Shown here: positions 9,982 through 23,594 of the stretch, piece after piece | Numbering within the stretch: the stretch's first letter is position 1 | Layout of the letters: every line of letters starts with the position of its first letter | Assembly (NCBI GenBank): GCA_028752905.1 | Contig: JAQNBH010000020.1 | Span: forward strand, 1,116,001 to 1,180,000 | Direction of reading: 5' to 3' | Source of the DNA: Cladorhizidae sp. MBARI D1340-BT2 | Taxonomy: Eukaryota; Porifera; Demospongiae; Poecilosclerida; Cladorhizidae | DNA: 64,000 nt | Notes under the pieces: generated by a model | What the model was told of the DNA's origin: nothing | Seen by the model: only the letters and a program-made list of their open reading frames with translations | Database searches by the model: none | Made by a program: the position numbers and the translations under genes

Positions 9982-10887
9982 ATGTGTTCTCTATCTTGAT
10001 ATTTGCCCTAATTTGGTCTATATGTTTCTCATTTCCCCCCAAAAAATCTTGTTATTTTGCCGTAAAGCTCATAACTTTTCTACACTTTACCCCAAAAAGA
10101 AAATTTTTATATCACCGAATAGCCCTTCTAATTATCTGTCTTTTGTACGTGCCAATATTTTGTGTACTCTAAGTATTAGCAAGTTATGGTGATTTGAAGT
10201 GGTAAGGTTTGCGATCTTTCCTGGCGTTTTCCAGTTGCCAAAGCGGTGGCCTGCCAGTGAAAAACCACTACATTTATTGATAATCTGTTGACATGTTGCA
10301 GATAAGGACCTTCTCTATCAGTTGACAAAATCTGGCACTTTGGTCTTGTTAATTAGGGCAGTTATGAATTGTAATCTTACTTGATGCTAAACATGTTAGC
10401 TTCGTAGATTATCCACACCACTGAATAGACTTGATGTATAGCTATTAAGATAGGACTCTCTAAGTGCTCTCTCTTGATACCAAACATCCATATATTCTGC
10501 ACACTTCACTGTAATGGACTTGCAAGATAGGTATCTCTCAGTGTTCTCTATCTTGAGCTAAACATGTTAGCTTCATAGATTCTCCACACTTCACTGAATA
10601 GAGTTGATATATAGCTCTAAAGGTAGGCCTCTCTCTGTTCTCTCTCTTGATACCAAACATCCGTATATTCTGCATACATAGAATCACAAGATAGGTTTCT
10701 CTATGTGTTATCTATCTTGATGCTAAACAGGTTAGCTTCATAGATTCTCCACACTTCACTGTATAAACTTAATATATAGCTATTAAGATAGGTCTCTCCC
10801 TGTGCTCTCTGTTGATATCAAACATCCATAATATTCTGCACACTTCACTGTAATGGACTTGATATGATTCGAATGATAGGTTTCATT
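9982..10887 (+). repeat. Satellite unit 12, type B, 906 bp
   Basis: Tract T3C6A6, one C changed to A without length change. CACCGAATAG, CCAATATTTTG. S3 has CTTAATATATAG. Confidence 0.96.
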
Positions 10888-11793
10888 ATGTGTTCTCTAT
10901 CTTGATATTTGCCCTAATTTGGTCTATATGTTTCTCATTTCCCCCCAAAAAATCTTGTTATTTTGCCGTAAAGCTCATAACTTTTCTACACTTTACCCCA
11001 AAAAGAAAATTTTTATATCACCGGATAGCCCTTCTAATTATCTGTCTTTTGTACGTGCCAATATTTTGTATACTCTAAGTATTAGCAAGTTATGGTGATT
11101 TGAAGTGGTAAGGTTTGCGATCTTTCCTGGCGTTTTCCAGTTGCCAAAGCGGTGGCCTGCCAGTGAAAAACCACTACATTTATTGATAATCTGTTGACAT
11201 GTTGCAGATAAGGACCTTCTCTATCAGTTGACAAAATCTGGCACTTTGGTCTTGTTAATTAGGGCAGTTATGAATTGTAATCTTACTTGATGCTAAACAT
11301 GTTAGCTTCGTAGATTATCCACACCACTGAATAGACTTGATGTATAGCTATTAAGATAGGACTCTCTAAGTGCTCTCTCTTGATACCAAACATCCATATA
11401 TTCTGCACACTTCACTGTAATGGACTTGCAAGATAGGTATCTCTCAGTGTTCTCTATCTTGAGCTAAACATGTTAGCTTCATAGATTCTCCACACTTCAC
11501 TGAATAGAGTTGATATATAGCTCTAAAGGTAGGCCTCTCTCTGTTCTCTCTCTTGATACCAAACATCCGTATATTCTGCATACATAGAATCACAAGATAG
11601 GTTTCTCTATGTGTTATCTATCTTGATGCTAAACAGGTTAGCTTCATAGATTCTCCACACTTCACTGTATAAACTTAATATATAGCTATTAAGATAGGTC
11701 TCTCCCTGTGCTCTCTGTTGATATCAAACATCCATAATATTCTGCACACTTCACTGTAATGGACTTGATATGATTCGAATGATAGGTTTCATT
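10888..11793 (+). repeat. Satellite unit 13, type B, 906 bp
   Basis: T3C6A6, CACCGGATAG and TTTTGTATACTC. S3 has CTTAATATATAG as in unit 12. Confidence 0.96.
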
Positions 11794-12699
11794 ATGTGTT
11801 CTCTATCTTGATATTTGCCCTAATTTGGTCTATATGTTTCTCATTTCCCCCCCAAAAATCTTGTTATTTTGCCGTAAAGCTCATAACTTTTCTACACTTT
11901 ACCCCAAAAAGAAAATTTTTATATCACCGGATAGCCCTTCTAATTATCTGTCTTTTGTACGTGCCAAAATTTTGTGTACTCTAAGTATTAGCAAGTTATG
12001 GTGATTTGAAGTGGTAAGGTTTGCGATCTTTCCTGGCGTTTTCCAGTTGCCAAAGCGGTGGCCTGCCAGTGAAAAACCACTACATTTATTGATAATCTGT
12101 TGACATGTTGCAGATAAGGACCTTCTCTATCAGTTGACAAAATCTGGCACTTTGGTCTTGTTAATTAGGGCAGTTATGAATTGTAATCTTACTTGATGCT
12201 AAACATGTTAGCTTCGTAGATTATCCACACCACTGAATAGACTTGATGTATAGCTATTAAGATAGAACTCTCTAAGTGCTCTCTCTTGATACCAAACATC
12301 CATATATTCTGCACACTTCACTGTAATGGACTTGCAAGATAGGTATCTCTCAGTGTTCTCTATCTTGAGCTAAACATGTTAGCTTCATAGATTCTCCACA
12401 CTTCACTGAATAGAGTTGATATATAGCTCTAAAGGTAGGCCTCTCTCTGTTCTCTCTCTTGATACCAAACATCCGTATATTCTGCATACATAGAATCACA
12501 AGATAGGTTTCTCTATGTGTTCTCTATCTTGATGCTAAACAGGTTAGCTTCATAGATTCTCCACACTTCACTGTATAAACTTGATATATAGCTATTAAGA
12601 TAGGTCTCTCCCTGTGCTCTCTGTTGATATCAAACATCCATAATATTCTGCACAATTCACTGTAATGGACTTGATATGATTCGAATGATAGGTTTCATT
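11794..12699 (+). repeat. Satellite unit 14, type B, 906 bp
   Basis: T3C7A5, CACCGGATAG, CCAAAATTTTG. S1 has GATAGAACTC at 12261, shared only with unit 22; marks the left side of a 7266 bp duplication. Confidence 0.96.
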
Positions 12700-13608
12700 A
12701 TGTGTTCTCTATCTTGATATTTGCCCTAATTTGGTCTATAATATGTTTCTCATTTTTCCCCCAAAAATCTTGCTTTTTTGCCGTAAAGCTCATAACTTTT
12801 CTACACTTTATCCAAAAAAGATAATTTTTATATCACCGAATAGCCCTTCTAATTATCTGTCTTTTGTACGTGCCAATATTTTGTATACTCTAAGTATTAG
12901 CAAGTTATGGTGATTTGAACTGGTAAGGTTTGCGATCTTTCCTGGCGTTTTCCAGTTGCCAAAGCGGTGGCCTGCCAGTGAAAAACCACTACATTTATTG
13001 ATAATCTGTTGACATGTTGCAGATAAGGACCTTCTCTATCAGTTGACAAAATCTGGCACTTTGGTCTTGTTAATTAGGGCAGTTATGAATTGTAATCTTA
13101 CTTGATGCTAAACATGTTAGCTTCGTAGATTATCCACACCACTGAATAGACTTGATGTATAGCTATTAAGATAGGACTCTCTAAGTGCTCTCTCTTGATA
13201 CCAAACATCCATATATTCTGCACACTTCACTGTAATGGACTTGCAAGATAGGTATCTCTCAGTGTTCTCTATCTTGAGCTAAACATGTTAGCTTCATAGA
13301 TTCTCCACACTTCACTGAATAGAGTTGATATATAGCTCTAAAGGTAGGCCTCTCTCTGTTCTCTCTCTTGATACCAAACATCCGTATATTCTGCATACAT
13401 AGAATCACAAGATAGGTTTCTCTATGTGTTATCTATCTTGATGCTAAACAGGTTAGCTTCATAGATTCTCCACACTTCACTGTATAAACTTGATATATAG
13501 CTATTAAGATAGGTCTCTCCCTGTGCTCTCTGTTGATATCAAACATCCATAATATTCTGCACACTTCACTGTAATGGACTTGATATGATTCGAATGATAG
13601 GTTTCATT
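12700..13608 (+). repeat. Satellite unit 15, type A, 909 bp
   Basis: T5C5A5, TTTTGTATACTC and the core change GAACTGG, the latter shared with unit 23 at +7266. Confidence 0.96.
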
Positions 13609-14514
13609 ATGTGTTCTCTATCTTGATATTTGCCCTAATTTGGTCTATATGTTTCTCATTTCCCCCCCAAAAATCTTGTTATTTTGCCGTAAAGCTCATA
13701 ACTTTTCTACACTTTACCCCAAAAAGAAAATTTTTATATCACCGAATAGCCCTTCTAATTATCTGTCTTTTGTACGTGCCAAAATTTTGTGTACTCTAAG
13801 TATTAGCAAGTTATGGTGATTTGAAGTGGTAAGGTTTGCGATCTTTCCTGGCGTTTTCCAGTTGCCAAAGCGGTGGCCTGCCAGTGAAAAACCACTACAT
13901 TTATTGATAATCTGTTGACATGTTGCAGATAAGGACCTTCTCTATCAGTTGACAAAATCTGGCACTTTGGTCTTGTTAATTAGGGCAGTTATGAATTGTA
14001 ATCTTACTTGATGCTAAACATGTTAGCTTCGTAGATTATCCACACCACTGAATATACTTGATGTATAGCTATTAAGATAGGACTCTCTAAGTGCTCTCTC
14101 TTGATACCAAACATCCATATATTCTGCACACTTCACTGTAATGGACTTGCAAGATAGGTATCTCTCAGTGTTCTCTATCTTGAGCTAAACATGTTAGCTT
14201 CATAGATTCTCCACACTTCACTGAATAGAGTTGATATATAGCTCTAAAGGTAGGCCTCTCTCTGTTCTCTCTCTTGATACCAAACATCCGTATATTCTGC
14301 ATACATAGAATCACAAGATAGGTTTCTCTATGTGTTCTCTATCTTGATGCTAAACAGGTTAGCTTCATAGATTCTCCACACTTCACTGTATAAACTTGAT
14401 ATATAGCTATTAAGATAGGTCTCTCCCTGTGCTCTCTGTTGATATCAAACATCCATAATATTCTGCACAATTCACTGTAATGGACTTGATATGATTCGAA
14501 TGATAGGTTTCATT
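13609..14514 (+). repeat. Satellite unit 16, type B, 906 bp
   Basis: CCAAAATTTTG. S1 has GAATATACTTG. S3 has CACAATTC. Counterpart of unit 24. Confidence 0.96.
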
Positions 14515-15423
14515 ATGTGTTCTCTATCTTGATATTTGCCCTAATTTGGTCTATAATATGTTTCTCATTTTTCCCCCAAAAATCTTGCTTTTTTGCCGTA
14601 AAGCTCATAACTTTTCTACACTTTATCCAAAAAAGATAATTTTTATATCACCGAATAGCCCTTCTAGTTATCTGTCTTTTGTACGTGCCAATATTTTGTG
14701 TACTCTAAGTATTAGCAAGTTATGGTGATTTGAAGTGGTAAGGTTTGCGATCTTTCCTGGCGTTTTCCAGTTGCCAAAGCGGTGGCCTGCCAGTGAAAAA
14801 CCACTACATTTATTGATAATCTGTTGACATGTTGCAGATAAGGACCTTCTCTATCAGTTGACAAAATCTGGCACTTTGGTCTTGTTAATTAGGGCAGTTA
14901 TGAATTGTAATCTTACTTGATGCTAAACATGTTAGCTTCGTAGATTATCCACACCACTGAATAGACTTGATGTATAGCTATTAAGATAGGACTCTCTAAG
15001 TGCTCTCTCTTGATACCAAACATCCATATATTCTGCACACTTCACTGTAATGGACTTGCAAGATAGGTATCTCTCAGTGTTCTCTATCTTGAGCTAAACA
15101 TGTTAGCTTCATAGATTCTCCACACTTCACTGAATAGAGTTGATATATAGCTCTAAAGGTAGGCCTCTCTCTGTTCTCTCTCTTGATACCAAACATCCGT
15201 ATATTCTGCATACATAGAATCACAAGATAGGTTTCTCTATGTGTTATCTATCTTGATGCTAAACAGGTTAGCTTCATAGATTCTCCACACTTCACTGTAT
15301 AAACTTGATATATAGCTATTAAGATAGGTCTCTCCCTGTGCTCTCTGTTGATATCAAACATCCATAATATTCTGCACACTTCACTGTAATGGACTTGATA
15401 TGATTCGAATGATAGGTTTCATT
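14515..15423 (+). repeat. Satellite unit 17, type A, 909 bp
   Basis: T5C5A5 with TTCTAGTTATCTG, a change shared by units 19, 25, 27 and 29. Confidence 0.96.
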
Positions 15424-16329
15424 ATGTGTTCTCTATCTTGATATTTGCCCTAATTTGGTCTATATGTTTCTCATTTCCCCCCCAAAAATCTTGTTATTTT
15501 GCCGTAAAGCTCATAACTTTTCTACACTTTACCCCAAAAAGAAAATTTTTATATCACCGAATAGCCCTTCTAATTATCTGTCTTTTGTACGTGCCAAAAT
15601 TTTGTGTACTCTAAGTATTAGCAAGTTATGGTGATTTGAAGTGGTAAGGTTTGCGATCTTTCCTGGCGTTTTCCAGTTGCCAAAGCGGTGGCCTGCCAGT
15701 GAAAAACCACTACATTTATTGATAATCTGTTGACATGTTGCAGATAAGGACCTTCTCTATCAGTTGACAAAATCTGGCACTTTGGTCTTGTTAATTAGGG
15801 CAGTTATGAATTGTAATCTTACTTGATGCTAAACATGTTAGCTTCGTAGATTATCCACACCACTGAATATACTTGATGTATAGCTATTAAGATAGGACTC
15901 TCTAAGTGCTCTCTCTTGATACCAAACATCCATATATTCTGCACACTTCACTGTAATGGACTTGCAAGATAGGTATCTCTCAGTGTTCTCTATCTTGAGC
16001 TAAACATGTTAGCTTCATAGATTCTCCACACTTCACTGAATAGAGTTGATATATAGCTCTAAAGGTAGGCCTCTCTCTGTTCTCTCTCTTGATACCAAAC
16101 ATCCGTATATTCTGCATACATAGAATCACAAGATAGGTTTCTCTATGTGTTCTCTATCTTGATGCTAAACAGGTTAGCTTCATAGATTCTCCACACTTCA
16201 CTGTATAAACTTGATATATAGCTATTAAGATAGGTCTCTCCCTGTGCTCTCTGTTGATATCAAACATCCATAATATTCTGCACAATTCACTGTAATGGAC
16301 TTGATATGATTCGAATGATAGGTTTCATT
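15424..16329 (+). repeat. Satellite unit 18, type B, 906 bp
   Basis: Like unit 16, with GAATATACTTG in S1; units 16-17 and 18-19 form a B-A dimer of 1815 bp. Confidence 0.96.
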
Positions 16330-17238
16330 ATGTGTTCTCTATCTTGATATTTGCCCTAATTTGGTCTATAATATGTTTCTCATTTTTCCCCCAAAAATCT
16401 TGCTTTTTTGCCGTAAAGCTCATAACTTTTCTACACTTTATCCAAAAAAGATAATTTTTATATCACCGAATAGCCCTTCTAGTTATCTGTCTTTTGTACG
16501 TGCCAATATTTTGTGTACTCTAAGTATTAGCAAGTTATGGTGATTTGAAGTGGTAAGGTTTGCGATCTTTCCTGGCGTTTTCCAGTTGCCAAAGCGGTGG
16601 CCTGCCAGTGAAAAACCACTACATTTATTGATAATCTGTTGACATGTTGCAGATAAGGACCTTCTCTATCAGTTGACAAAATCTGGCACTTTGGTCTTGT
16701 TAATTAGGGCAGTTATGAATTGTAATCTTACTTGATGCTAAACATGTTAGCTTCGTAGATTATCCACACCACTGAATAGACTTGATGTATAGCTATTAAG
16801 ATAGGACTCTCTAAGTGCTCTCTCTTGATACCAAACATCCATATATTCTGCACACTTCACTGTAATGGACTTGCAAGATAGGTATCTCTCAGTGTTCTCT
16901 ATCTTGAGCTAAACATGTTAGCTTCATAGATTCTCCACACTTCACTGAATAGAGTTGATATATAGCTCTAAAGGTAGGCCTCTCTCTGTTCTCTCTCTTG
17001 ATACCAAACATCCGTATATTCTGCATACATAGAATCACAAGATAGGTTTCTCTATGTGTTCTCTATCTTGATGCTAAACAGGTTAGCTTCATAGATTCTC
17101 CACACTTCACTGTATAAACTTGATATATAGCTATTAAGATAGGTCTCTCCCTGTGCTCTCTGTTGATATCAAACATCCATAATATTCTGCACAATTCACT
17201 GTAATGGACTTGATATGATTCGAATGATAGGTTTCATT
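16330..17238 (+). repeat. Satellite unit 19, type A, 909 bp
   Basis: T5C5A5 with TTCTAGTTATCTG. S3 has CACAATTC, starting a run of A units. Confidence 0.96.
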
Positions 17239-18147
17239 ATGTGTTCTCTATCTTGATATTTGCCCTAATTTGGTCTATAATATGTTTCTCATTTTTTCCC
17301 CAAAAATCTTGCTTTTTTGCCGTAAAGCTCATAACTTTTCTACACTTTATCCAAAAAAGATAATTTTTATATCACCGAATAGCCCTTCTAATTATCTGTC
17401 TTTTGTACGTGCCAATATTTTGTGTACTCTAAGTATTAGCAAGTTATGGTGATTTGAAGTGGTAAGGTTTGCGATCTTTCCTGGCGTTTTCCAGTTGCCA
17501 AAGCGGTGGCCTGCCAGTGAAAAACCACTACATTTATTGATAATCTGTTGACATGTTGCAGATAAGGACCTTCTCTATCAGTTGACAAAATCTGGCACTT
17601 TGGTCTTGTTAATTAGGGCAGTTATGAATTGTAATCTTACTTGATGCTAAACATGTTAGCTTCGTAGATTATCCACACCACTGAATAGACTTGATGTATA
17701 GCTATTAAGATAGGACTCTCTAAGTGCTCTCTCTTGATACCAAACATCCATATATTCTGCACACTTCACTGTAATGGACTTGCAAGATAGGTATCTCTCA
17801 GTGTTCTCTATCTTGAGCTAAACATGTTAGCTTCATAGATTCTCCACACTTCACTGAATAGAGTTGATATATAGCTCTAAAGGTAGGCCTCTCTCTGTTC
17901 TCTCTCTTGATACCAAACATCCGTATATTCTGCATACATAGAATCACAAGATAGGTTTCTCTATGTGTTCTCTATCTTGATGCTAAACAGGTTAGCTTCA
18001 TAGATTCTCCACACTTCACTGTATAAACTTGATATATAGCTATTAAGATAGGTCTCTCCCTGTGCTCTCTGTTGATATCAAACATCCATAATATTCTGCA
18101 CAATTCACTGTAATGGACTTGATATGATTCGAATGATAGGTTTCATT
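17239..18147 (+). repeat. Satellite unit 20, type A, 909 bp
   Basis: T6C4A5. I see no difference from unit 21. Confidence 0.96.
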
Positions 18148-19056
18148 ATGTGTTCTCTATCTTGATATTTGCCCTAATTTGGTCTATAATATGTTTCTCA
18201 TTTTTTCCCCAAAAATCTTGCTTTTTTGCCGTAAAGCTCATAACTTTTCTACACTTTATCCAAAAAAGATAATTTTTATATCACCGAATAGCCCTTCTAA
18301 TTATCTGTCTTTTGTACGTGCCAATATTTTGTGTACTCTAAGTATTAGCAAGTTATGGTGATTTGAAGTGGTAAGGTTTGCGATCTTTCCTGGCGTTTTC
18401 CAGTTGCCAAAGCGGTGGCCTGCCAGTGAAAAACCACTACATTTATTGATAATCTGTTGACATGTTGCAGATAAGGACCTTCTCTATCAGTTGACAAAAT
18501 CTGGCACTTTGGTCTTGTTAATTAGGGCAGTTATGAATTGTAATCTTACTTGATGCTAAACATGTTAGCTTCGTAGATTATCCACACCACTGAATAGACT
18601 TGATGTATAGCTATTAAGATAGGACTCTCTAAGTGCTCTCTCTTGATACCAAACATCCATATATTCTGCACACTTCACTGTAATGGACTTGCAAGATAGG
18701 TATCTCTCAGTGTTCTCTATCTTGAGCTAAACATGTTAGCTTCATAGATTCTCCACACTTCACTGAATAGAGTTGATATATAGCTCTAAAGGTAGGCCTC
18801 TCTCTGTTCTCTCTCTTGATACCAAACATCCGTATATTCTGCATACATAGAATCACAAGATAGGTTTCTCTATGTGTTCTCTATCTTGATGCTAAACAGG
18901 TTAGCTTCATAGATTCTCCACACTTCACTGTATAAACTTGATATATAGCTATTAAGATAGGTCTCTCCCTGTGCTCTCTGTTGATATCAAACATCCATAA
19001 TATTCTGCACAATTCACTGTAATGGACTTGATATGATTCGAATGATAGGTTTCATT
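18148..19056 (+). repeat. Satellite unit 21, type A, 909 bp
   Basis: T6C4A5. Appears identical to unit 20, suggesting a very recent single-unit duplication. Confidence 0.96.
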
Positions 19057-19965
19057 ATGTGTTCTCTATCTTGATATTTGCCCTAATTTGGTCTATAATA
19101 TGTTTCTCATTTTTCCCCCAAAAATCTTGCTTTTTTGCCGTAAAGCTCATAACTTTTCTACACTTTATCCAAAAAAGATAATTTTTATATCACCGAATAG
19201 CCCTTCTAATTATCTGTCTTTTGTACGTGCCAATATTTTGTGTACTCTAAGTATTAGCAAGTTATGGTGATTTGAAGTGGTAAGGTTTGCGATCTTTCCT
19301 GGCGTTTTCCAGTTGCCAAAGCGGTGGCCTGCCAGTGAAAAACCACTACATTTATTGATAATCTGTTGACATGTTGCAGATAAGGACCTTCTCTATCAGT
19401 TGACAAAATCTGGCACTTTGGTCTTGTTAATTAGGGCAGTTATGAATTGTAATCTTACTTGATGCTAAACATGTTAGCTTCGTAGATTATCCACACCACT
19501 GAATAGACTTGATGTATAGCTATTAAGATAGAACTCTCTAAGTGCTCTCTCTTGATACCAAACATCCATATATTCTGCACACTTCACTGTAATGGACTTG
19601 CAAGATAGGTATCTCTCAGTGTTCTCTATCTTGAGCTAAACATGTTAGCTTCATAGATTCTCCACACTTCACTGAATAGAGTTGATATATAGCTCTAAAG
19701 GTAGGCCTCTCTCTGTTCTCTCTCTTGATACCAAACATCCGTATATTCTGCATACATAGAATCACAAGATAGGTTTCTCTATGTGTTCTCTATCTTGATG
19801 CTAAACAGGTTAGCTTCATAGATTCTCCACACTTCACTGTATAAACTTGATATATAGCTATTAAGATAGGTCTCTCCCTGTGCTCTCTGTTGATATCAAA
19901 CATCCATAATATTCTGCACAATTCACTGTAATGGACTTGATATGATTCGAATGATAGGTTTCATT
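19057..19965 (+). repeat. Satellite unit 22, type A, 909 bp
   Basis: T5C5A5. S1 has GATAGAACTC at 19527, 7266 bp from its only other occurrence in unit 14. Confidence 0.96.
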
Positions 19966-20874
19966 ATGTGTTCTCTATCTTGATATTTGCCCTAATTTGG
20001 TCTATAATATGTTTCTCATTTTTCCCCCAAAAATCTTGCTTTTTTGCCGTAAAGCTCATAACTTTTCTACACTTTATCCAAAAAAGATAATTTTTATATC
20101 ACCGAATAGCCCTTCTAATTATCTGTCTTTTGTACGTGCCAATATTTTGTGTACTCTAAGTATTAGCAAGTTATGGTGATTTGAACTGGTAAGGTTTGCG
20201 ATCTTTCCTGGCGTTTTCCAGTTGCCAAAGCGGTGGCCTGCCAGTGAAAAACCACTACATTTATTGATAATCTGTTGACATGTTGCAGATAAGGACCTTC
20301 TCTATCAGTTGACAAAATCTGGCACTTTGGTCTTGTTAATTAGGGCAGTTATGAATTGTAATCTTACTTGATGCTAAACATGTTAGCTTCGTAGATTATC
20401 CACACCACTGAATAGACTTGATGTATAGCTATTAAGATAGGACTCTCTAAGTGCTCTCTCTTGATACCAAACATCCATATATTCTGCACACTTCACTGTA
20501 ATGGACTTGCAAGATAGGTATCTCTCAGTGTTCTCTATCTTGAGCTAAACATGTTAGCTTCATAGATTCTCCACACTTCACTGAATAGAGTTGATATATA
20601 GCTCTAAAGGTAGGCCTCTCTCTGTTCTCTCTCTTGATACCAAACATCCGTATATTCTGCATACATAGAATCACAAGATAGGTTTCTCTATGTGTTATCT
20701 ATCTTGATGCTAAACAGGTTAGCTTCATAGATTCTCCACACTTCACTGTATAAACTTGATATATAGCTATTAAGATAGGTCTCTCCCTGTGCTCTCTGTT
20801 GATATCAAACATCCATAATATTCTGCACACTTCACTGTAATGGACTTGATATGATTCGAATGATAGGTTTCATT
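19966..20874 (+). repeat. Satellite unit 23, type A, 909 bp
   Basis: T5C5A5 with core change GAACTGG as in unit 15. S2 ends TGTTATCTATC. Confidence 0.96.
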
Positions 20875-21779
20875 ATGTGTTCTCTATCTTGATATTTGCC
20901 CTAATTTGGTCTATATGTTTCTCATTTCCCCCCAAAAATCTTGTTATTTTGCCGTAAAGCTCATAACTTTTCTACACTTTACCCCAAAAAGAAAATTTTT
21001 ATATCACCGAATAGCCCTTCTAATTATCTGTCTTTTGTACGTGCCAAAATTTTGTGTACTCTAAGTATTAGCAAGTTATGGTGATTTGAAGTGGTAAGGT
21101 TTGCGATCTTTCCTGGCGTTTTCCAGTTGCCAAAGCGGTGGCCTGCCAGTGAAAAACCACTACATTTATTGATAATCTGTTGACATGTTGCAGATAAGGA
21201 CCTTCTCTATCAGTTGACAAAATCTGGCACTTTGGTCTTGTTAATTAGGGCAGTTATGAATTGTAATCTTACTTGATGCTAAACATGTTAGCTTCGTAGA
21301 TTATCCACACCACTGAATATACTTGATGTATAGCTATTAAGATAGGACTCTCTAAGTGCTCTCTCTTGATACCAAACATCCATATATTCTGCACACTTCA
21401 CTGTAATGGACTTGCAAGATAGGTATCTCTCAGTGTTCTCTATCTTGAGCTAAACATGTTAGCTTCATAGATTCTCCACACTTCACTGAATAGAGTTGAT
21501 ATATAGCTCTAAAGGTAGGCCTCTCTCTGTTCTCTCTCTTGATACCAAACATCCGTATATTCTGCATACATAGAATCACAAGATAGGTTTCTCTATGTGT
21601 TCTCTATCTTGATGCTAAACAGGTTAGCTTCATAGATTCTCCACACTTCACTGTATAAACTTGATATATAGCTATTAAGATAGGTCTCTCCCTGTGCTCT
21701 CTGTTGATATCAAACATCCATAATATTCTGCACAATTCACTGTAATGGACTTGATATGATTCGAATGATAGGTTTCATT
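20875..21779 (+). repeat. Satellite unit 24, type B, 905 bp
   Basis: Tract T3C6A5, one C shorter than unit 16. S1 has GAATATACTTG. The lost base closes the 62-codon open frame seen in other B units. Confidence 0.96.
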
Positions 21780-22688
21780 ATGTGTTCTCTATCTTGATAT
21801 TTGCCCTAATTTGGTCTATAATATGTTTCTCATTTTCCCCCCAAAAATCTTGCTTTTTTGCCGTAAAGCTCATAACTTTTCTACACTTTATCCAAAAAAG
21901 ATAATTTTTATATCACCGAATAGCCCTTCTAGTTATCTGTCTTTTGTACGTGCCAATATTTTGTGTACTCTAAGTATTAGCAAGTTATGGTGATTTGAAG
22001 TGGTAAGGTTTGCGATCTTTCCTGGCGTTTTCCAGTTGCCAAAGCGGTGGCCTGCCAGTGAAAAACCACTACATTTATTGATAATCTGTTGACATGTTGC
22101 AGATAAGGACCTTCTCTATCAGTTGACAAAATCTGGCACTTTGGTCTTGTTAATTAGGGCAGTTATGAATTGTAATCTTACTTGATGCTAAACATGTTAG
22201 CTTCGTAGATTATCCACACCACTGAATAGACTTGATGTATAGCTATTAAGATAGGACTCTCTAAGTGCTCTCTCTTGATACCAAACATCCATATATTCTG
22301 CACACTTCACTGTAATGGACTTGCAAGATAGGTATCTCTCAGTGTTCTCTATCTTGAGCTAAACATGTTAGCTTCATAGATTCTCCACACTTCACTGAAT
22401 AGAGTTGATATATAGCTCTAAAGGTAGGCCTCTCTCTGTTCTCTCTCTTGATACCAAACATCCGTATATTCTGCATACATAGAATCACAAGATAGGTTTC
22501 TCTATGTGTTATCTATCTTGATGCTAAACAGGTTAGCTTCATAGATTCTCCACACTTCACTGTATAAACTTGATATATAGCTATTAAGATAGGTCTCTCC
22601 CTGTGCTCTCTGTTGATATCAAACATCCATAATATTCTGCACACTTCACTGTAATGGACTTGATATGATTCGAATGATAGGTTTCATT
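21780..22688 (+). repeat. Satellite unit 25, type A, 909 bp
   Basis: Tract T4C6A5 with TTCTAGTTATCTG. Counterpart of unit 17. Confidence 0.96.
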
Positions 22689-23594
22689 ATGTGTTCTCTA
22701 TCTTGATATTTGCCCTAATTTGGTCTATATGTTTCTCATTTCCCCCCCAAAAATCTTGTTATTTTGCCGTAAAGCTCATAACTTTTCTACACTTTACCCC
22801 AAAAAGAAAATTTTTATATCACCGAATAGCCCTTCTAATTATCTGTCTTTTGTACGTGCCAAAATTTTGTGTACTCTAAGTATTAGCAAGTTATGGTGAT
22901 TTGAAGTGGTAAGGTTTGCGATCTTTCCTGGCGTTTTCCAGTTGCCAAAGCGGTGGCCTGCCAGTGAAAAACCACTACATTTATTGATAATCTGTTGACA
23001 TGTTGCAGATAAGGACCTTCTCTATCAGTTGACAAAATCTGGCACTTTGGTCTTGTTAATTAGGGCAGTTATGAATTGTAATCTTACTTGATGCTAAACA
23101 TGTTAGCTTCGTAGATTATCCACACCACTGAATATACTTGATGTATAGCTATTAAGATAGGACTCTCTAAGTGCTCTCTCTTGATACCAAACATCCATAT
23201 ATTCTGCACACTTCACTGTAATGGACTTGCAAGATAGGTATCTCTCAGTGTTCTCTATCTTGAGCTAAACATGTTAGCTTCATAGATTCTCCACACTTCA
23301 CTGAATAGAGTTGATATATAGCTCTAAAGGTAGGCCTCTCTCTGTTCTCTCTCTTGATACCAAACATCCGTATATTCTGCATACATAGAATCACAAGATA
23401 GGTTTCTCTATGTGTTCTCTATCTTGATGCTAAACAGGTTAGCTTCATAGATTCTCCACACTTCACTGTATAAACTTGATATATAGCTATTAAGATAGGT
23501 CTCTCCCTGTGCTCTCTGTTGATATCAAACATCCATAATATTCTGCACAATTCACTGTAATGGACTTGATATGATTCGAATGATAGGTTTCATT
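22689..23594 (+). repeat. Satellite unit 26, type B, 906 bp
   Basis: GAATATACTTG in S1, CACAATTC in S3. Counterpart of unit 18. Confidence 0.96.
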
